Assembly (NCBI GenBank): GCA_038373865.1 | Contig: JAXGGA010001617.1 | Coordinates: 1 to 64,000 of the forward strand | From: Uloborus plumipes | Lineage: Eukaryota > Arthropoda > Arachnida > Araneae > Uloboridae | DNA length: 64,000 nucleotides | Reading direction: 5' to 3' | Shown here: one piece after another, positions 39,658 through 51,917 of the stretch | How the letters are laid out: each line of letters starts with the position of its first letter | Position numbering within the stretch: position 1 is the first letter of the stretch | Notes under the pieces: generated by a model | Told to the model about the DNA's origin: nothing | The model's input: the letters and a program-made list of their open reading frames with translations, nothing else | The model's database searches: none | Made by a program: the position numbers and the translations under genes

Positions 39658-42442
39658 GAGGGTCATTCCATTTTAAATCAACAAATGGGGTGCGCATCAC
39701 CATTTTTGATTTTGATGAAAATTTGGATGTGTATTCCTTTTACTTCTCAGAGCTCAAAATAGAGTTCATTTTATTTTTTGAAAATTTACCCTTTGATATA
39801 TAGGCGCTTTTTATTGTTGGCAACAGCGAAAATCGGGCGTTTTGATGCTTTGCCTTATGAACTATAACTTTTTTTCTATCAAAGATTTTGAACTCAACTA
39901 TAGCTCATTGGAAAGCTAAGAAAAAGATCTTTTTATATACGCTATCAATAAATTTCAGATTTAAAAAAAATACTTATTATTTCAAGGTCAAAGTTCACGA
40001 CGAAAATGACATTTTTTACTACTTTCGAACATTAAAAAACCCATGAAGGGTTCAAAGTAACAAGCCGATTTTTTCCTCATATATTCATAGTCATGGTTAC
40101 TTACTGTATAAAAAAAATTGGCTTGTTATTCCACCCCCTTTATGAGATATGCCCCCCCCAAAGTTGTAAATTTTTTAAAAAATCCAATTTTCAACGCTAA
40201 AAAAATGCATGTGGGGGGCAAGATAAAAAAAATTTTATATGTGGTATTTTAAGTACTTTTTACCAGCTTTCTAATAAAACAAAAGTTGCTTTGTTATTCA
40301 AAGGCGTTTGGCAGATATAAGGGACTGAACTTTCAAAAAATTGCACAAAAACAACACGATTATTTTCATTTTTTAAAATCTTTTTTTTTATTTAAATGTA
40401 ATTATATACCTTATTCTTTGCCTTAAATGCTAAAAAAAGACTAAGAAGAGCAATGAAGAAACATATTTAAAGTTTAATAAGATAATTTAATATTTTTAAC
40501 ACCTGGGAATATAGAATACCACTAAACTTGTCTGATTTTTAAACATCTGATTGCTACCTACAACAGGACTGAGCATTTCTCAACTTGTCCAGGTTTGTTC
40601 ATACCATGTGGTCATCCTTGTTCTGACTTGCTCTCACATGTGTATCTTAGTTGTCTTTCAAATTCCGAAAGAAGTAGGTTGTTGAGCTAGTGTTTCTGCT
40701 GTAAAATCTTGTGAAGCTGATGTGATTTCTTTTCATTTCAAGTTCATTCATATTCACAGAATGTTTTGTTAAAGGTAAAAGAAGAAATTCTTTAGAATCC
40801 TTAAATATAAATTTAAATTTGTCTTTCTACATGTAAACTGTGAATAAGTTATGGATAACCCTAAATGCTCCATACTAGTTTTTGAGAATGATGATTGTAA
40901 TATTTTAAGTTACAGTAGGCAGTCTACTGTAAATAGTATTTCTGAGTACAGTGATGATGATAAAACTTTACTGCACCTGCGTACTGGGTGTAAAACTATT
41001 GAAACTGTTTGTACCTACCATGCAAAAAAATTTCTTGCCAAGTTTTGCCACCTTTATGGAACTTCTTGCTGGTAGGTACAAACAGTTTCAATAGTTTTAC
41101 ACCTAGTTCTCAGGTGCAGTAAAGTTTTATCATCATCACTGTACTCAGAAATACTATTTACAGTAGACTACTGTAACTTAAAATATTACAATCATCATTC
41201 TCAAAAACTCCTATGGAGCATTTAGGGTTATCCATAACTTATTCACAGTTAACATGCAGAAAGACAAATTTAAATTTATATTTAAGGATTCTAAAGAATT
41301 TCTTCTTTTACCTTTAACAAAACATTCTGTGAATATGAATGAACTTGAAATGAAAAGAAATCACATCAGCTTCACAAGATTTTACAGCAGAAACACTAGC
41401 TCAACAACCTACTTCTTTCAGAATTTGAAAGACAACTAAGATACACATGTGAGAGCAAGTCAGAACAAGGATGACCACATGGTATGAACAAACCTGGACA
41501 AGTTGAGAAATGCTCAGTCCTGTTGTAGGTAGCAATCAGATGTTTAAAAATCAGACAAGTTTAGTGGTATTCTATATTCCCAGGTGTTAAAAATATTAAA
41601 TTATCTTATTAAACTTTAAATATGTTTCTTCATTGCTCTTCTTAGTCTTTTTTTAGCATTTAAGGCAAAGAATAAGGTATATAATTGCATTTAAATAATA
41701 AAAAAAAAAAGATTTAAAAAAATGAAAATAATCGTGTTGTTTTTGTGCAATTGTTTGAAAGTTCAGTCCCTTATATCTGCCAAACGCCTTTGAATAACAA
41801 AGCAACTTTTGTTTTATTAGAAAGCTGGTAAAAAGTACTTAAAATACCACATATAAAATTTTTTTTATCTTGCCCCCCACATGCATTTTTTTTAGCGTTA
41901 AAAATTGGATTTTTTAAAAAATTTACAACTTTGGGGGGGGGGGGCATATCTTATAAAGGGGGTGGAATAACAAGCCATTTTTTTATATAGTAAGTAACCA
42001 TGACTATGAATATATGAGGAAAAAATCGGCTTGTTACTTTGAACCCTTCATGGGTTTTTTAATGTTCGAAAGTAGTAAAAAATGTCATTTTCGTCGTGAG
42101 CTTTGACCTTGAAAAAATAAGTATTTTTTTAAATCTGAAATTTATTAATAGCATATATAAAAAGATCTTTTTCTTAGCTTTCCAATGAGCTATAGTTGAG
42201 CTCAAAATCTTTGATAGAAAAAAAGTTAAAGTTCATAAGACAAAGCATCAAAACGCCCGATTTTCGCTGTTGCCAACAACAAAAAGGGCCTATATATCAA
42301 AGGGTAAATTTTTTAAAAATAAAATGAACACTATTTTGAGCTCTGGGAAGTAAAAGGAATACACATGCAAATTTTCATCAAAATCAAAAATGGTGATGCA
42401 ACAACTTTTTTGAAAATTTGTTGATTTAAAATGGAATGACCC
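39658..42442. mobile_element. 2.79-kb palindromic foldback element
   Basis: The arms about 39658-41021 and 41069-42442 are reverse complements over nearly 1.4 kb with few differences; the loop is only about 45 bases (about 41022-41068). Outer end GGGTCATTCCATTTTAAATC and its mirror. TA can be read on both sides with a small indel at the left end. Frames such as 40851-41075 run across the centre and are artefacts of symmetry. No transposase; the family shares its outer word GTCATTCCAT with the palindrome at 58713-60709. Confidence 0.93.
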
Positions 42443-42679
42443 TAGAGTATTATATACTAATTAAAAAATAATTAGCAAAAGAAAAAAACCCTCAGATTTA
42501 TGCATAGTTATTTGTTATTTTATTTTAATCCTTATCTCAAAGTCTTTCTGAAGCGTCAACACATTTCTACGTGTGCACCTTAAGTAAATTTTACTGGATC
42601 TAGACGATATTCAATTTTGTGCTATAGTAACTAAAACAGCCAGAGTTCACTTTCCGAGAGGCGGGAGAATGGTCATAAC

Positions 42680-42993
42680 AGTTCTTACTGTCTGCTTTTC
42701 TTAGGTAAAACCTTCCGCGTATGCTTCAGGTCTTCTCTGATCTTAGCAAAATAGGGGTGATAGGTAAGGTAACAATAAGGGGAAGAATAATAAGAAGCAT
42801 TTTGAGCCGTATCCAACAACGTAGAATGATGCGAATTTCAAACACATAACTTAGTTGAATATGTTAAAAGGATAATAAATGCAATTTTAAATTAAAAACT
42901 TTGGAAAGTTCCCACTCACAACCCATCATCCCTTTTTTAGTGGAACGGTTCGCGAGTGCTAGGCGCAGCTTTGACGGACGGACTGTCTCTGCA
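42680..42993 (-). mobile_element. Dispersed repeat, inverted copy of 31640-31937
   Basis: Reverse complement of the copy at 31640-31937: AAAATAGGGGTGATAGGTAA, AGAAGCATTTTGAGCCGTAT, ATCCCTTTTTTAGTGG. The two copies are about 11 kb apart in opposite orientation, one inside and one outside the annexin gene. Confidence 0.75.
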
Positions 42994-45900
42994 TATAAAC
43001 TGCCGTGTTACGATTGGCTAAACGTGTTGAAAGGAAAGTTCTGTGGTTTGATACTCAAAGACTCCTTCGTTACGCTCTTGGTACCCAGCTATTAGCGTAA
43101 CTGTTACCAATGATATCGCATTTTTAAAAATTTAATATGTTAATTTGGCGACCAGAGTGCAACATTTAGTCTTTGATAAAACCCACAGGTAAAATAACTT
43201 TTTTCCCCCATAGCCATCACTTCGTCTACTACTGTACCTAGGCGTAAAACACTTAAGCAAAAGGATCAAATTAGAAAAAGAGCTACACATAAACTTGAAA
43301 TAGTTTTTAAAATAAATTTTCTGTATCAATAGGACAAGACTTTATTAACACCCTGTGTGATTTATAAGGAATTTTGTGTCATTGTGGTTGCCTTACGAAT
43401 ACTGGCTCATGAAAGGTACTCCTACCACATGTTTTGAAACACAAAAGTTAGAGATATCTGGAGGTTTCACTGCTTGAATATTTGCACTGCCTATATTGCT
43501 CAAATGTCGCATGTTTTAACTTTTAATCTTTGTGTGTAAAAATATGGCATTAACTTCACGAATTATGCCGTTAGAAAATTATTTTTGAATTGACATATTG
43601 TATCTTTTGTAAAATAAATATTGCAATTTATTTTGAAGTAGATTTGCTTGTCATCATTTAGTATTTACTAATTAAAAAAAACAATTTTATGAATCCATAA
43701 CACATACAACAAAACAAGCATAACCGTTAAAAGCTTCATTTTTTCATTGACGGAAAATAACTCACAATCGAAACTTTGTCTATTACAATGTAATTGCATT
43801 GATTCATTAGGCTAACACGCTGCAAACTGCGCTACCGATGCCCCCTATAATGAAGCAAAGGGTAAATTGCAAGTAACTAAGCAATCAGTACAATTTTCAA
43901 GAAGTTTTGTGTTTAGTTTTTCTGATAAAATCAAACAAAGAAATTGAGAATGTTCCTATACGTTAATCATTATATCAAGATTCATCACAATTAGACATTT
44001 TGCTGCTATATTTGCAATAATTAAAATTATTTTCTACAATTGTTTAAGAAGTAGATAATAGTTGATCGTTTTTTCCACACCATAAAAACCTAAATTTACT
44101 GAATGAGATTAGCATTAAAAATGTGTCCCTTTCATTCTAGGTGTGCGATATGTTGTGAAGAGTTTTCATTTTTGCTGTTACTTAATTTCTTTCTTTTTTC
44201 TAATGGTTTAATGAAGTTTTTTTTATTGAAAATTGCACTGCTAAACAAGCAATTTTTAAAATTTAAGTAGCCCTACATATGGGAGTAAGGAAACTATTCT
44301 TAAATTGAAGTTGGTTCTCATTTCAGAAGCTTAAATGTATCAAAAAAGCTATTTTTTTTGCATTTTAAAGTGTTTTGATTTTGAAGAAGAGTAATCATGA
44401 AAGGTAATGGTAGATGCTATTTAGATGGGTTGCGCTTTATACTATGTCTCAAAATGATTTTTATCGCTCACTTGAAGTAAAGAACTAAGCACAGCATTTC
44501 ATAATCTGAAAAAAGGATTGTTTTAAAATATATAGTTGAGGCGAATCGTGAGAAATCACAGAAGAAATATCCTGTCGTTAATTAAACGAAAATATAAATA
44601 AAAGAAGTACCAATATACTTGATATAGTGCATTTGCAATGTGTTTGGGCCATTTAAAATGTACACCAAATCAAGAAATTTCAGTGTCTAATCGCTAGAAT
44701 TGATATTGCACTAGTTCATAGCTACATATTCTCCATTCGGCAAAAAATAAGAACCAAATAAACATTTTTGCCATTATTTTTATGAACTAATGAATATATA
44801 ATCAAAATATTAGCTTTACATTAAAGGAAAAAAAGTACAAATTAAAAACATAAAAACTAAACAGCTTTTTTACTAAAACAGAAATCTCAGACCATGAAAA
44901 TACCTTGCTTCATCGAAAAAACTTTAAAACTGAAAATAAAGAAATTATTTAGTAGCCATGACTGATGTTATTAAGATTCTGTGACTGATGTTACGTTTAG
45001 AAAAAATTTTGCAATGATAAATTATTTCTACATAAAAATAAAATTAGCATTTTTTGTTTAAAATTGTAAATATCTATTTAAATCATAAAGTTTAAATAGT
45101 TACATTTTTAATGTAATTTCATGAAATGAAAAGTCGTTATACCCCCAATTATACATCTAGTGCGTTAAGTTTCTGCATCGCATTTTATTGTAAATAATAA
45201 ATTTCATTCACATTGTCAGGCCATTTCCGAATGTTTTACTGTTAAAACTTGACATAAACTAGCTACATACACTTTTGAATGCCCCTAAATTCACTTCACA
45301 GAATTGACCATCATATTCCACAAAAATCCTCCCTTCTGCTGCTGGCGTCAATTTTGGAAAATATTCTGCTGAATTAGACTTTGAAAAACAGTTTTGAAAT
45401 TTTGGTGATTCAAACTATCCCTGCTAAAAAAGTGTTGCTACTAATCACCAGCTCCAGATTGTAATTTATCAAATATATTACTCAACCATAACGATAACAC
45501 AACTGCAAATCTAGTATATTTTCACATTTCTTGAAGTGTGGTATGAATTTTTTTTTTTCGCACGGCATAAAAAAGGATCTACATAATAATCGTTTGTGAT
45601 CTGGATTTCCTTCACTGACCCTTGTTTTTTCCCACGTATGAAATATAAGAAATGTGACAGAATTTATTTTTCAAAAGTTGCAGACGTTAATGGATAATGC
45701 CAATCATATTGAACATAACAAAATTAATCAAGTTGGAAATTCGAAAAGAAATAACATATGGAAGAATGAAAAATATTAAGTTCAAAATAAATGTAAAGGA
45801 AAATGCCTCGGACATAAAATATAAAAACATAACTTTATTATCCAGTGAACAAGTTCTAGCTGCGAAGGACCCACACTAATCCTACTGTCTACTTCTACGC

Positions 45901-45999
45901 TAATGAATTTTCCGAGTCTTCTGGTTTTCATTTCATTTTCGTTTCATTTCGTTTGGGCTATATGCCCAGGTTTTTGATGAGGACTACAATCTAGTGTTT
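42994..45999. other. Three kilobases of non-coding AT-rich DNA
   Basis: No exon, TIR pair, tRNA-like box or LINE fragment could be supported. Small frames are without motif. This is the longest stretch in the window where I see nothing. Confidence 0.45.
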
Positions 46000-46167
46000 T
46001 GCCTCCGTTACACATGATTTTTATTACATATATCTTGTACAGACAATTATGAAAGAGTTACATCACAAAGGAAGGAAATTACATCCGGAGCGAGGGTGGG
46101 AGTCGAACCCACCGTCTCAGAGTTATCGGCTATACACGCCTTAGACCGCTCGGCCACTGAGACCCCT
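46000..46167 (-). repeat. tRNA-derived SINE (Leu/Ser-like head)
   Basis: On the minus strand: GTCTCAGTGGCCGAGCGGTC with a good box A (TGGCCGAGCGG), a longer variable arm, and perfect box B GGTTCGACTCC (about 46094-46104). The acceptor ends GGTCTCA and CTCGCTC do not pair, so it is not a functional tRNA. The body follows as ATTTCCTTCCTTTGTGATG and GACAATTATGAAAG on the same strand sense (complement). Read as a SINE, or a tRNA-Leu pseudogene. Confidence 0.65.
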
Positions 46168-46978
46168 TCTGGTTTTCGAATCCCTCTTGTGAGCGGCTGG
46201 AGCGGCTGCTTGTGTTTACCTCTCGCGTTCATAGAGGAGACGGTTTCCAAATTTTGGATGAAATTAAGGGCAGAACTCAGGCATCTTCAAAACTGCGTTG
46301 CATACGCAAATTTTCGGGTTTTCGGTTTCTTGTGAAACGTTGTTTGCGCCAAAGCTCCGAATTGGCACTTTTGCGCGTTTCACCTGAATTCCGACCTTAG
46401 CTCTTTATTTTTTTTTTCGGACTAGCTCATTAAATCCACGCTAATGCAGCTCTTTTAGTAAATTTCTTGTAAATTGTTAAATATATTCAATATTCCTACA
46501 GCGAACCAGTGACCGAACATTTAAGCGCAATTATATTTTCAGAAACTCTTAAATTTTAAACAGTTATGTCCTTTGCCACATGATAAAAAAAAACTTTAGA
46601 TGATATATGTAATTATGTTTAAAAATTTGATTAAACTTTTATGGTTCTGCACCAAGTTTATTCGGGGGGTTGAAATGAAAAATAGTGCCCTCCCCAATGG
46701 ATAAACACCCCAACCAGTGGATGAGCACAGCATTTTGAAGCAGTTTTCTTTCTGGAAATGTATAGAAATTAGTGACTCTTGCCAACTGTTCTAAAAAAAA
46801 ATGTTAAAACTTTTTTTTCGTAAAAAATACGAGGTGGTCACTAACTGGTCGGACTACCCTAGTACAGCCAATTTATTTATCGCCAAACAGTTGGCGATTT
46901 CCTCTAATTTGCCAAACATATGGCTAGTAAGTGGGGCGTCTTATTTGTCAACACGGTTTTTCTTCCACGCATCGTGAC
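46168..46978. other. Non-coding stretch between SINE and hAT element
   Basis: Small frames without motifs; the words TATCGCCAAA...TTGGCGAT near 46877 form a small inverted repeat resembling words near 24447. No gene supported. Confidence 0.4.
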
Positions 46979-47904
46979 TAGAGCTGTAACATCAATGTCG
47001 ATGTTTTTGTAAGAACATCGATGTTTCTACCGTCGGTTGTTTGAGGGTCGATGTTTTTCCAACATCGATGTTTCGGGTTCGATGTTGTTTTCTATGTCAA
47101 TGTTTTATATTTCAGCAAATAAAGCCAAAGTAAAATATACAGCAAGCATGCTTATTAAAAAGTTTTTATCTTTAATCAGAGGTTGCAATGTTAACCTCAT
47201 TGGAAAAAAAATCTATGGTTATTATCAATGTTTTCCTCTTCATGTTTCTAAAAAATTTCTAATTTGCTTTCACCGTTTTTTTTTTTTATTTTTTTATTAT
47301 TATTATTTTTCTTCAATGTCTTTTAATGATCGTTGTTTCGAGTTCAATATATATATTTTTTTTCTTCGATGTCTTTGTTACATTTCAGCAAAAAGCAATA
47401 AAAATATGTGACAAAAAAATTCATCTTTCGGTAACCTCTAATTGCAATGTCTATCAAATTGTTTTTTTTTAAATAACTGACGGTGATTTACTATCAATGA
47501 TTTTTAAACATCGTTGTTTTGCATTTGATATTTTTTCGATGATGTTTTACATTTGATAAAAAGAAAATTTTATAAAAATATGCGGCAAAAAAAAGTTACA
47601 TTGTTAATCAACAGTTGTAGTATATATCTCACTGAAAAAAGTTTTCTCAATTGACATCGATATCTTACGGTTGATGTTTTTCTGGGGCACAAAAGATATA
47701 TTTAATTGAGTAATATAAAGGAGCGCTTGAAGTGGGGAGTAACTGAGTAATTGTACATTCAAATGGTGTAAGCAATTAGAAAAAGAAAGATCGATGTTTG
47801 AATACATCGATGTTTTTGGTCGATGTATCAATGCCATTGATGTCCTTATTTTCAACATCGATGTATTGAAACATCGATGTTTTGCCTTCGATGTCGCACC
47901 CCTA
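46979..47904. mobile_element. Non-autonomous hAT element with ACATCGATGT arrays
   Basis: The left end TAGAGCTGTAACATC and the complement of the right end TAGGGGTGCGACATC are short hAT-like inverted repeats. The flanks ATCGTGAC (46971-46978) and ATCGGGAC (47905-47912) match at 7 of 8, the hAT target size. The palindromic word ACATCGATGT or its half TCGATGTTTT is repeated roughly six to eight times near each end. No transposase; a frame of 124 codons is AT-rich read-through. Confidence 0.88.
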
Positions 47905-47912
47905 ATCGGGAC

Positions 47913-48520
47913 GTCAATGTTTACAGTCCAGAAAATCTGACAACCGTGATTGTGGTTTACGTCGACGATGTCGAAACGATGTTCGTGTGAGAAGTTACAA
48001 ACGTTAGTGATTTAGAACTGGCTTTTTTCAACATGTGAAAAGAATTTGTTTGTTGTTAAAATAATTCATCTTTTTCGTTTTCGGTTGTGTTAGGCGTCGT
48101 TGCTAGAAGGACACTTTATTTCTGCAATACATTGTTTTGGATAAAAAGGCTCAGCGCTGGGACTTGGCGCTTTTCAATGGCCACATGGTTATACCATTAC
48201 GTCTACTTGCTTAATGACAACCAGGGCTGAGTGCCCGCGTTTCGGTACCTGACATCGGTGTTGTGGTCAAGACGACCGGACAGGACAGTTCCATGTTTTC
48301 AGTGATAGCGTTCACGTTCTTCTTGTTTTGCTGCCTATTCGGACATTATTTTTTCCAGTGGTCCCCGCAACACTTCTTGCGCTACTGACAGACCGCTTTC
48401 TATGAATGACAGAATGTCGGCCTAGTGAGACGCTTCTTCAATGACGTCCTCGGGGCGTGCTTGCTTTTGGTGGCATTTGATTTTTGTTTCTTGTTTGTTC
48501 TAGTATTCTTCTTTTGTAGG
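47913..48520 (+). other. Probable 5' UTR of the LINE
   Basis: GC-richer than its surroundings, directly before the ORF1-like sequence. The true 5' end of the LINE is not delimited. Confidence 0.35.
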
Positions 48521-48523
48521 GCC

Positions 48524-48900
48524 ATGGAGGCTCACATACATTCCAAGAACGTGCTAATTTCAGACATCATCAAAGTGGCGCAGGGAAAGGGCGTCACCTC
48601 TTTCCCAATCTTTCTGACTGGGTTAGGTACGAAAAATTCCCCGTAACAAACCAAAAGAAATAAAATCTGAACTTTTAAATAAATTCAGTAAAGCTAATAA
48701 AATCGGGAGCATAAATTTCACCAGCAGTCCTCATGTATGTTGAAGCTGATGACTTCTGAAAAAAAAAAAAAGTATTAACTGTGGAGGACGACACAAAACC
48801 GGAATATGCACCCTTCCCTCAAAATGTAGTAACTGCAAAGACACCCACCCTGCCAACTACAACTATTGCCCAAGTAGGCTCAGGGAAGTAAAACTACTTG
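48524..48900 (+). pseudogene. LINE ORF1 (Gag-like) remnant with zinc knuckle
   Basis: From the ATG at 48524 the frame reads MEAHIHSKNVLISD and FPIFLTGLGTKNSP to a stop near 48645. In another frame from 48780: CGGRHKTGICTLPSKCSNC, then HPANYNYC. The CGGxHxTGxC and CxNCxxxHPANYxxC pattern is the CCHC zinc-knuckle pair of arthropod LINE ORF1 proteins, which bind the element RNA. Broken by stops and at least one frameshift. Confidence 0.75.
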
Positions 48901-49346
48901 AATTCAAATGCAAAAACACCTCAGTATTGCTGAAGCGCGAAGAAGATTTAAAGAAAAGGACGAAACTTATGCCTCTATCACTACAAAACCTGGCGAACAC
49001 AACTAAGTCACAAAGGAAGAGATGGATCAAGCATTAAAGGAACAAATGATTAAAACTGAGGAAAAAATGAAATCGGACATGTATATCCAATTGAAACAAT
49101 TACAAACCACCTTTCAAGAAACGATGAAGAGATGTGTGACACAAATCGCTACAAATGTTACATAGACGTTACGGGACTTTCTGAAAAACACCGGTAAAAA
49201 GAACAAAAATCCCCTCCACCTTTGAGGAAAAAAAATGGATGATGAGGCCGCTGGGCCGAGTTTCGAGGTGACTTAATGGCTCCCTCATTTGGGTGTTTCT
49301 GGTGCGTTCTATTTCTTTATTCTATTTCCATTTCCCTGGTTTTTCA

Positions 49347-49790
49347 ATGGCAGATAGCTATTTAATTCATTGGAATGCAAGAAGCATTTCCAATAAACGC
49401 ACCTGGATGAACTACAAATTTTTTTTTAATGCTCATATAATTGCCATTGAGGAGACTTTCCTGAACAAAAACTCTAATTTTCACCTTAAAAATAAAACAA
49501 TCTTCAGAAAAGACAGAGAAAGTCGCCCGGGTGGCGGACTTTTAATTGCTATTAATACCAACATTTCAGCCAAAATCTTAAACCTAAATCTTCCAAATTC
49601 AAATAATGAAATTCTGGCAGTTGAATGTCACTTGAAAGGGTACAACATCAACATTTTTAACTTATATCCTCCAAACGGAACTTGGAACTCAAATTAGCTC
49701 AATGCCTTGAACAAATATCTGATTCCCCCTTTCCTGATAGTGGGAGATTTCAATATTCACAGGAGCATTAGAATGCTACTAGCAAGGCTC
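49347..49790 (+). pseudogene. LINE ORF2 endonuclease domain remnant
   Basis: Starts MADSYLIHWNARSISNKRTW; the Asn of WNARSI and the Glu of IIAIEETFL are the usual first catalytic residues of APE-type LINE endonucleases. Then GGGLLIAI and NLYPPNGTW, a stop at about 49695, and after a frame change FLIVGDFNIH with the Asp/Asn pair. The C-terminal His block is not seen: the sequence jumps to unrelated or RT-linker sequence after GDFNIHRS, so there is probably a deletion. Confidence 0.85.
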
Positions 49791-49919
49791 ATCAATTATA
49801 GTATAAAAAATAAGCTCTCCCCACCCCCTCCAACCGATTTGATTTTATCCCACACAAAAGCTGCGATGCAATCCAGTCAGCAAACCACCATGAAATTTAT
49901 AAAGCAAGAAACAATGGCC

Positions 49920-50480
49920 TCTTGATTTTTCTCACCGCCCTGGACTTAAAAACTGCGTATGACTCCGTCTAGGTAGATGGATTGATCTGGAAATTGATGT
50001 AACACGGAATTAACGGGATGGTAGCGAATGGATTTACAATTTTGTCTCACACCGTACAGCACAAACTAAATGGAGGAACAGCGTTTCCAAAAAAAACTAA
50101 CACAAACAGGGCGTCCCCCAAGGAGGCGTATTAAGCCCTTTCCTTTTTCAAATATATATCAACGACCTCTGTCAACCCCCCTTCCGAAATGTCAAAATTT
50201 TCCCCTACGCTGATGACATATTTCTACTTAGTTCAGGCCCGGTCATTGACAACGTCCTCAACGACATATAAGATGACCTTAACAAAATTTTCAATTGGTG
50301 TATGACATGGCACATGGAAATAGTTCCGGAGAAGAGCATGGTCATCAATCTATCCAACAAAAGAGAAAAAACAAGTCGAAAACTGAATATCAACGCAATC
50401 AACATTGACTGGAAAGAAGAGATTGGAATCCTAGGCATCATTTTGACAAAAGCCTCAACTTTAGTAACCACATCAATTTA
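49920..50480 (+). pseudogene. LINE reverse transcriptase remnant
   Basis: Motif A reads ALDLKTAYDSV (stop where Trp is expected), then [20 protein letters not shown] (RT block 4/B), and PYADDIFLL (catalytic YADD, about 50207-50232). Next come IFNWCMTWHMEIVPEKSMVI and GILGIILTKASTLV. Stops at several points and loss of the N-terminal RT blocks show it is inactive. Confidence 0.9.
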
Positions 50481-51074
50481 TTATCCCAAAATATTCTCAA
50501 GTACACAAACAAGTAGTCCTCAAAGTAATAGCCTCTAAAAGATAGGGAATTTAGTCAAAATATTTACTCAACATTGTCAACAGTTGCATCTGAAGCAAAA
50601 TTAATTTTGGAAGCCATATATACACCTCCTGCTTAAAGACAAACAAACAAAGAATGGAAGTTATGTTCCACACAGCACTGAAAATAGCAACCGGCCTTCC
50701 ATAATTCACCCCCATTCCAATCCTTCTCATGGAAGCAAACGAAGTCTCATGCCAGCACATGCATAACCTAACATCAGAAATCTTCTTTTTAAGACAAATC
50801 GCCCTTGGAAACCTTTCACCAATCAGGAAAACGCTGCTCTCTTTCAACTTAAAAAAAACCCCTCAAGTAATGATAAAGCTCCCCTCGCCATTTGCTGCAG
50901 TAACCTCCTCGAGGAACTTAAAGTATACCCAAATCAAATTATCCCTCTGTGCAGCGCAGTAGAGACCAACTTACATCATGTCCACATCTTTCTAAAAGAA
51001 CTTTCAGTCCAAAGTAACAATATCCCTAAAGAATTGATCAGCAAAGCCTTTAACCATCACAGACTCCACAACTG

Positions 51075-51430
51075 GGCAATTGTACAATAATCGCCTCTGA
51101 CGCATCAAAATCCTCAAATTCCACATCCATCGGCATCTATAACTCAAACAACAAGATGAGCATCCAAGGAAAAATTCCTGATGAAAACTCAATTTTCACT
51201 GCAGAGGGACTTGCACTTTGGCTGGCCATCGGCCGTTTCGGCCAAAACAGTACTCGCACTGACAGTCTTTCTGTCCTCACCACCCTCAAAAGTGTAAACA
51301 AAAATCACCACACATCATCACTATGATAAATCAGGCTTTAACAACATGCACATCAGGAAATCAAGAAATAGAGCTCGTCTGGACTCCCGCTCCTGTGGGA
51401 ATTATAGAAAATGAGATAGCGGACGAGCTC
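51075..51430 (+). pseudogene. LINE RNase H domain remnant
   Basis: IIASDASKSSNSTSIGIY (first Asp), IFTAEGLALWLAI (Glu), RTDSLSVLTTLKS (second Asp) and, in a shifted frame, LVWTPAPVGIIENEIADELA with the final Asp. Together they give the D-E-D-D signature of RNase H. The HxG of the last block is PAPVG here. One frameshift and a stop lie between the third and fourth blocks. Confidence 0.85.
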
Positions 51431-51639
51431 GCCAGAAGATCTAATTAAATTCCTTAAAAAAAAGAACCAAGACATTTCTCTCGCCAACTGGAACACATCA
51501 AATTATGCTAAAAATTTCTCCCATCTCACCAAATTACACTCGAGTGATAACCAAAAACAGATACGAAGGCGTCTTATTATCCAGAGCCAGAACCCGTACC
51601 ATCCTCACAAATTATAACCTTTTCCGCATCAAACGAAAC

Positions 51640-51720
51640 GACTCTCTTCTATGCATCAATTGTAACGTTTCAGACACCGCCGACCATGCAATTTTAAGCT
51701 GTAGCAAATACAATCTTTAA
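51640..51720 (+). pseudogene. LINE ORF2 C-terminal Cys/His motif
   Basis: LLCINCNVSDTADHAILSCS: Cys-x2-Cys...His-x4-Cys, the motif that usually follows the RNase H or RT in this group of LINEs. It marks the 3' end of ORF2; the stop TAA follows at 51718. Confidence 0.75.
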
Positions 51721-51917
51721 AGGGACCGCCTTAGAGTCAGCATTGGTTGTGGCCCTATTTTCATACTGTTTCCTTTTTTGGTACTCTCAGTTTGAGTTTC
51801 GTTGGTGCTCCTGTCTTTTGCGCCCCTGATGCCATTGATTCCTAATTATGCGCCTTTAGTTTTTTTTGGTCGAAACAAAAACACTTTTCCAACTGTACCA
51901 TAATTTAGTGTGAAGTC

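Larger units (their letters stand above)
48520..51720 (+). mobile_element. Decayed non-LTR retrotransposon (LINE with RNase H)
   Basis: Order along the + strand: ORF1-like start (48524), a Gag-type zinc knuckle (48780-48873), an APE-type endonuclease (49347-49790), reverse transcriptase blocks (49920-50480), an RNase H (51075-51430) and a C-terminal Cys/His motif (51652-51710). This order fits the I/LOA/R1-like group of LINEs, which carry RNase H. Many stops, frameshifts and at least one deletion between endonuclease and RT make it dead. A SINE starts about 200 bases downstream. No target duplication was delimited. Confidence 0.9.

Noticed and set aside
40851..41439. Open frames at 40851-41075 and 41254-41439
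   Set aside because: They lie across or beside the centre of the 2.79-kb palindrome, mirror the other arm, and show no motif or splice context.
46096..46335. Frames around 46047-46400 as a small gene
   Set aside because: They read through a tRNA-like SINE head on the opposite strand; the box B explains the GC-rich look.
47037..47411. A 124-codon frame inside the hAT element
   Set aside because: AT-rich, low-complexity read-through of the motif arrays without transposase motifs.
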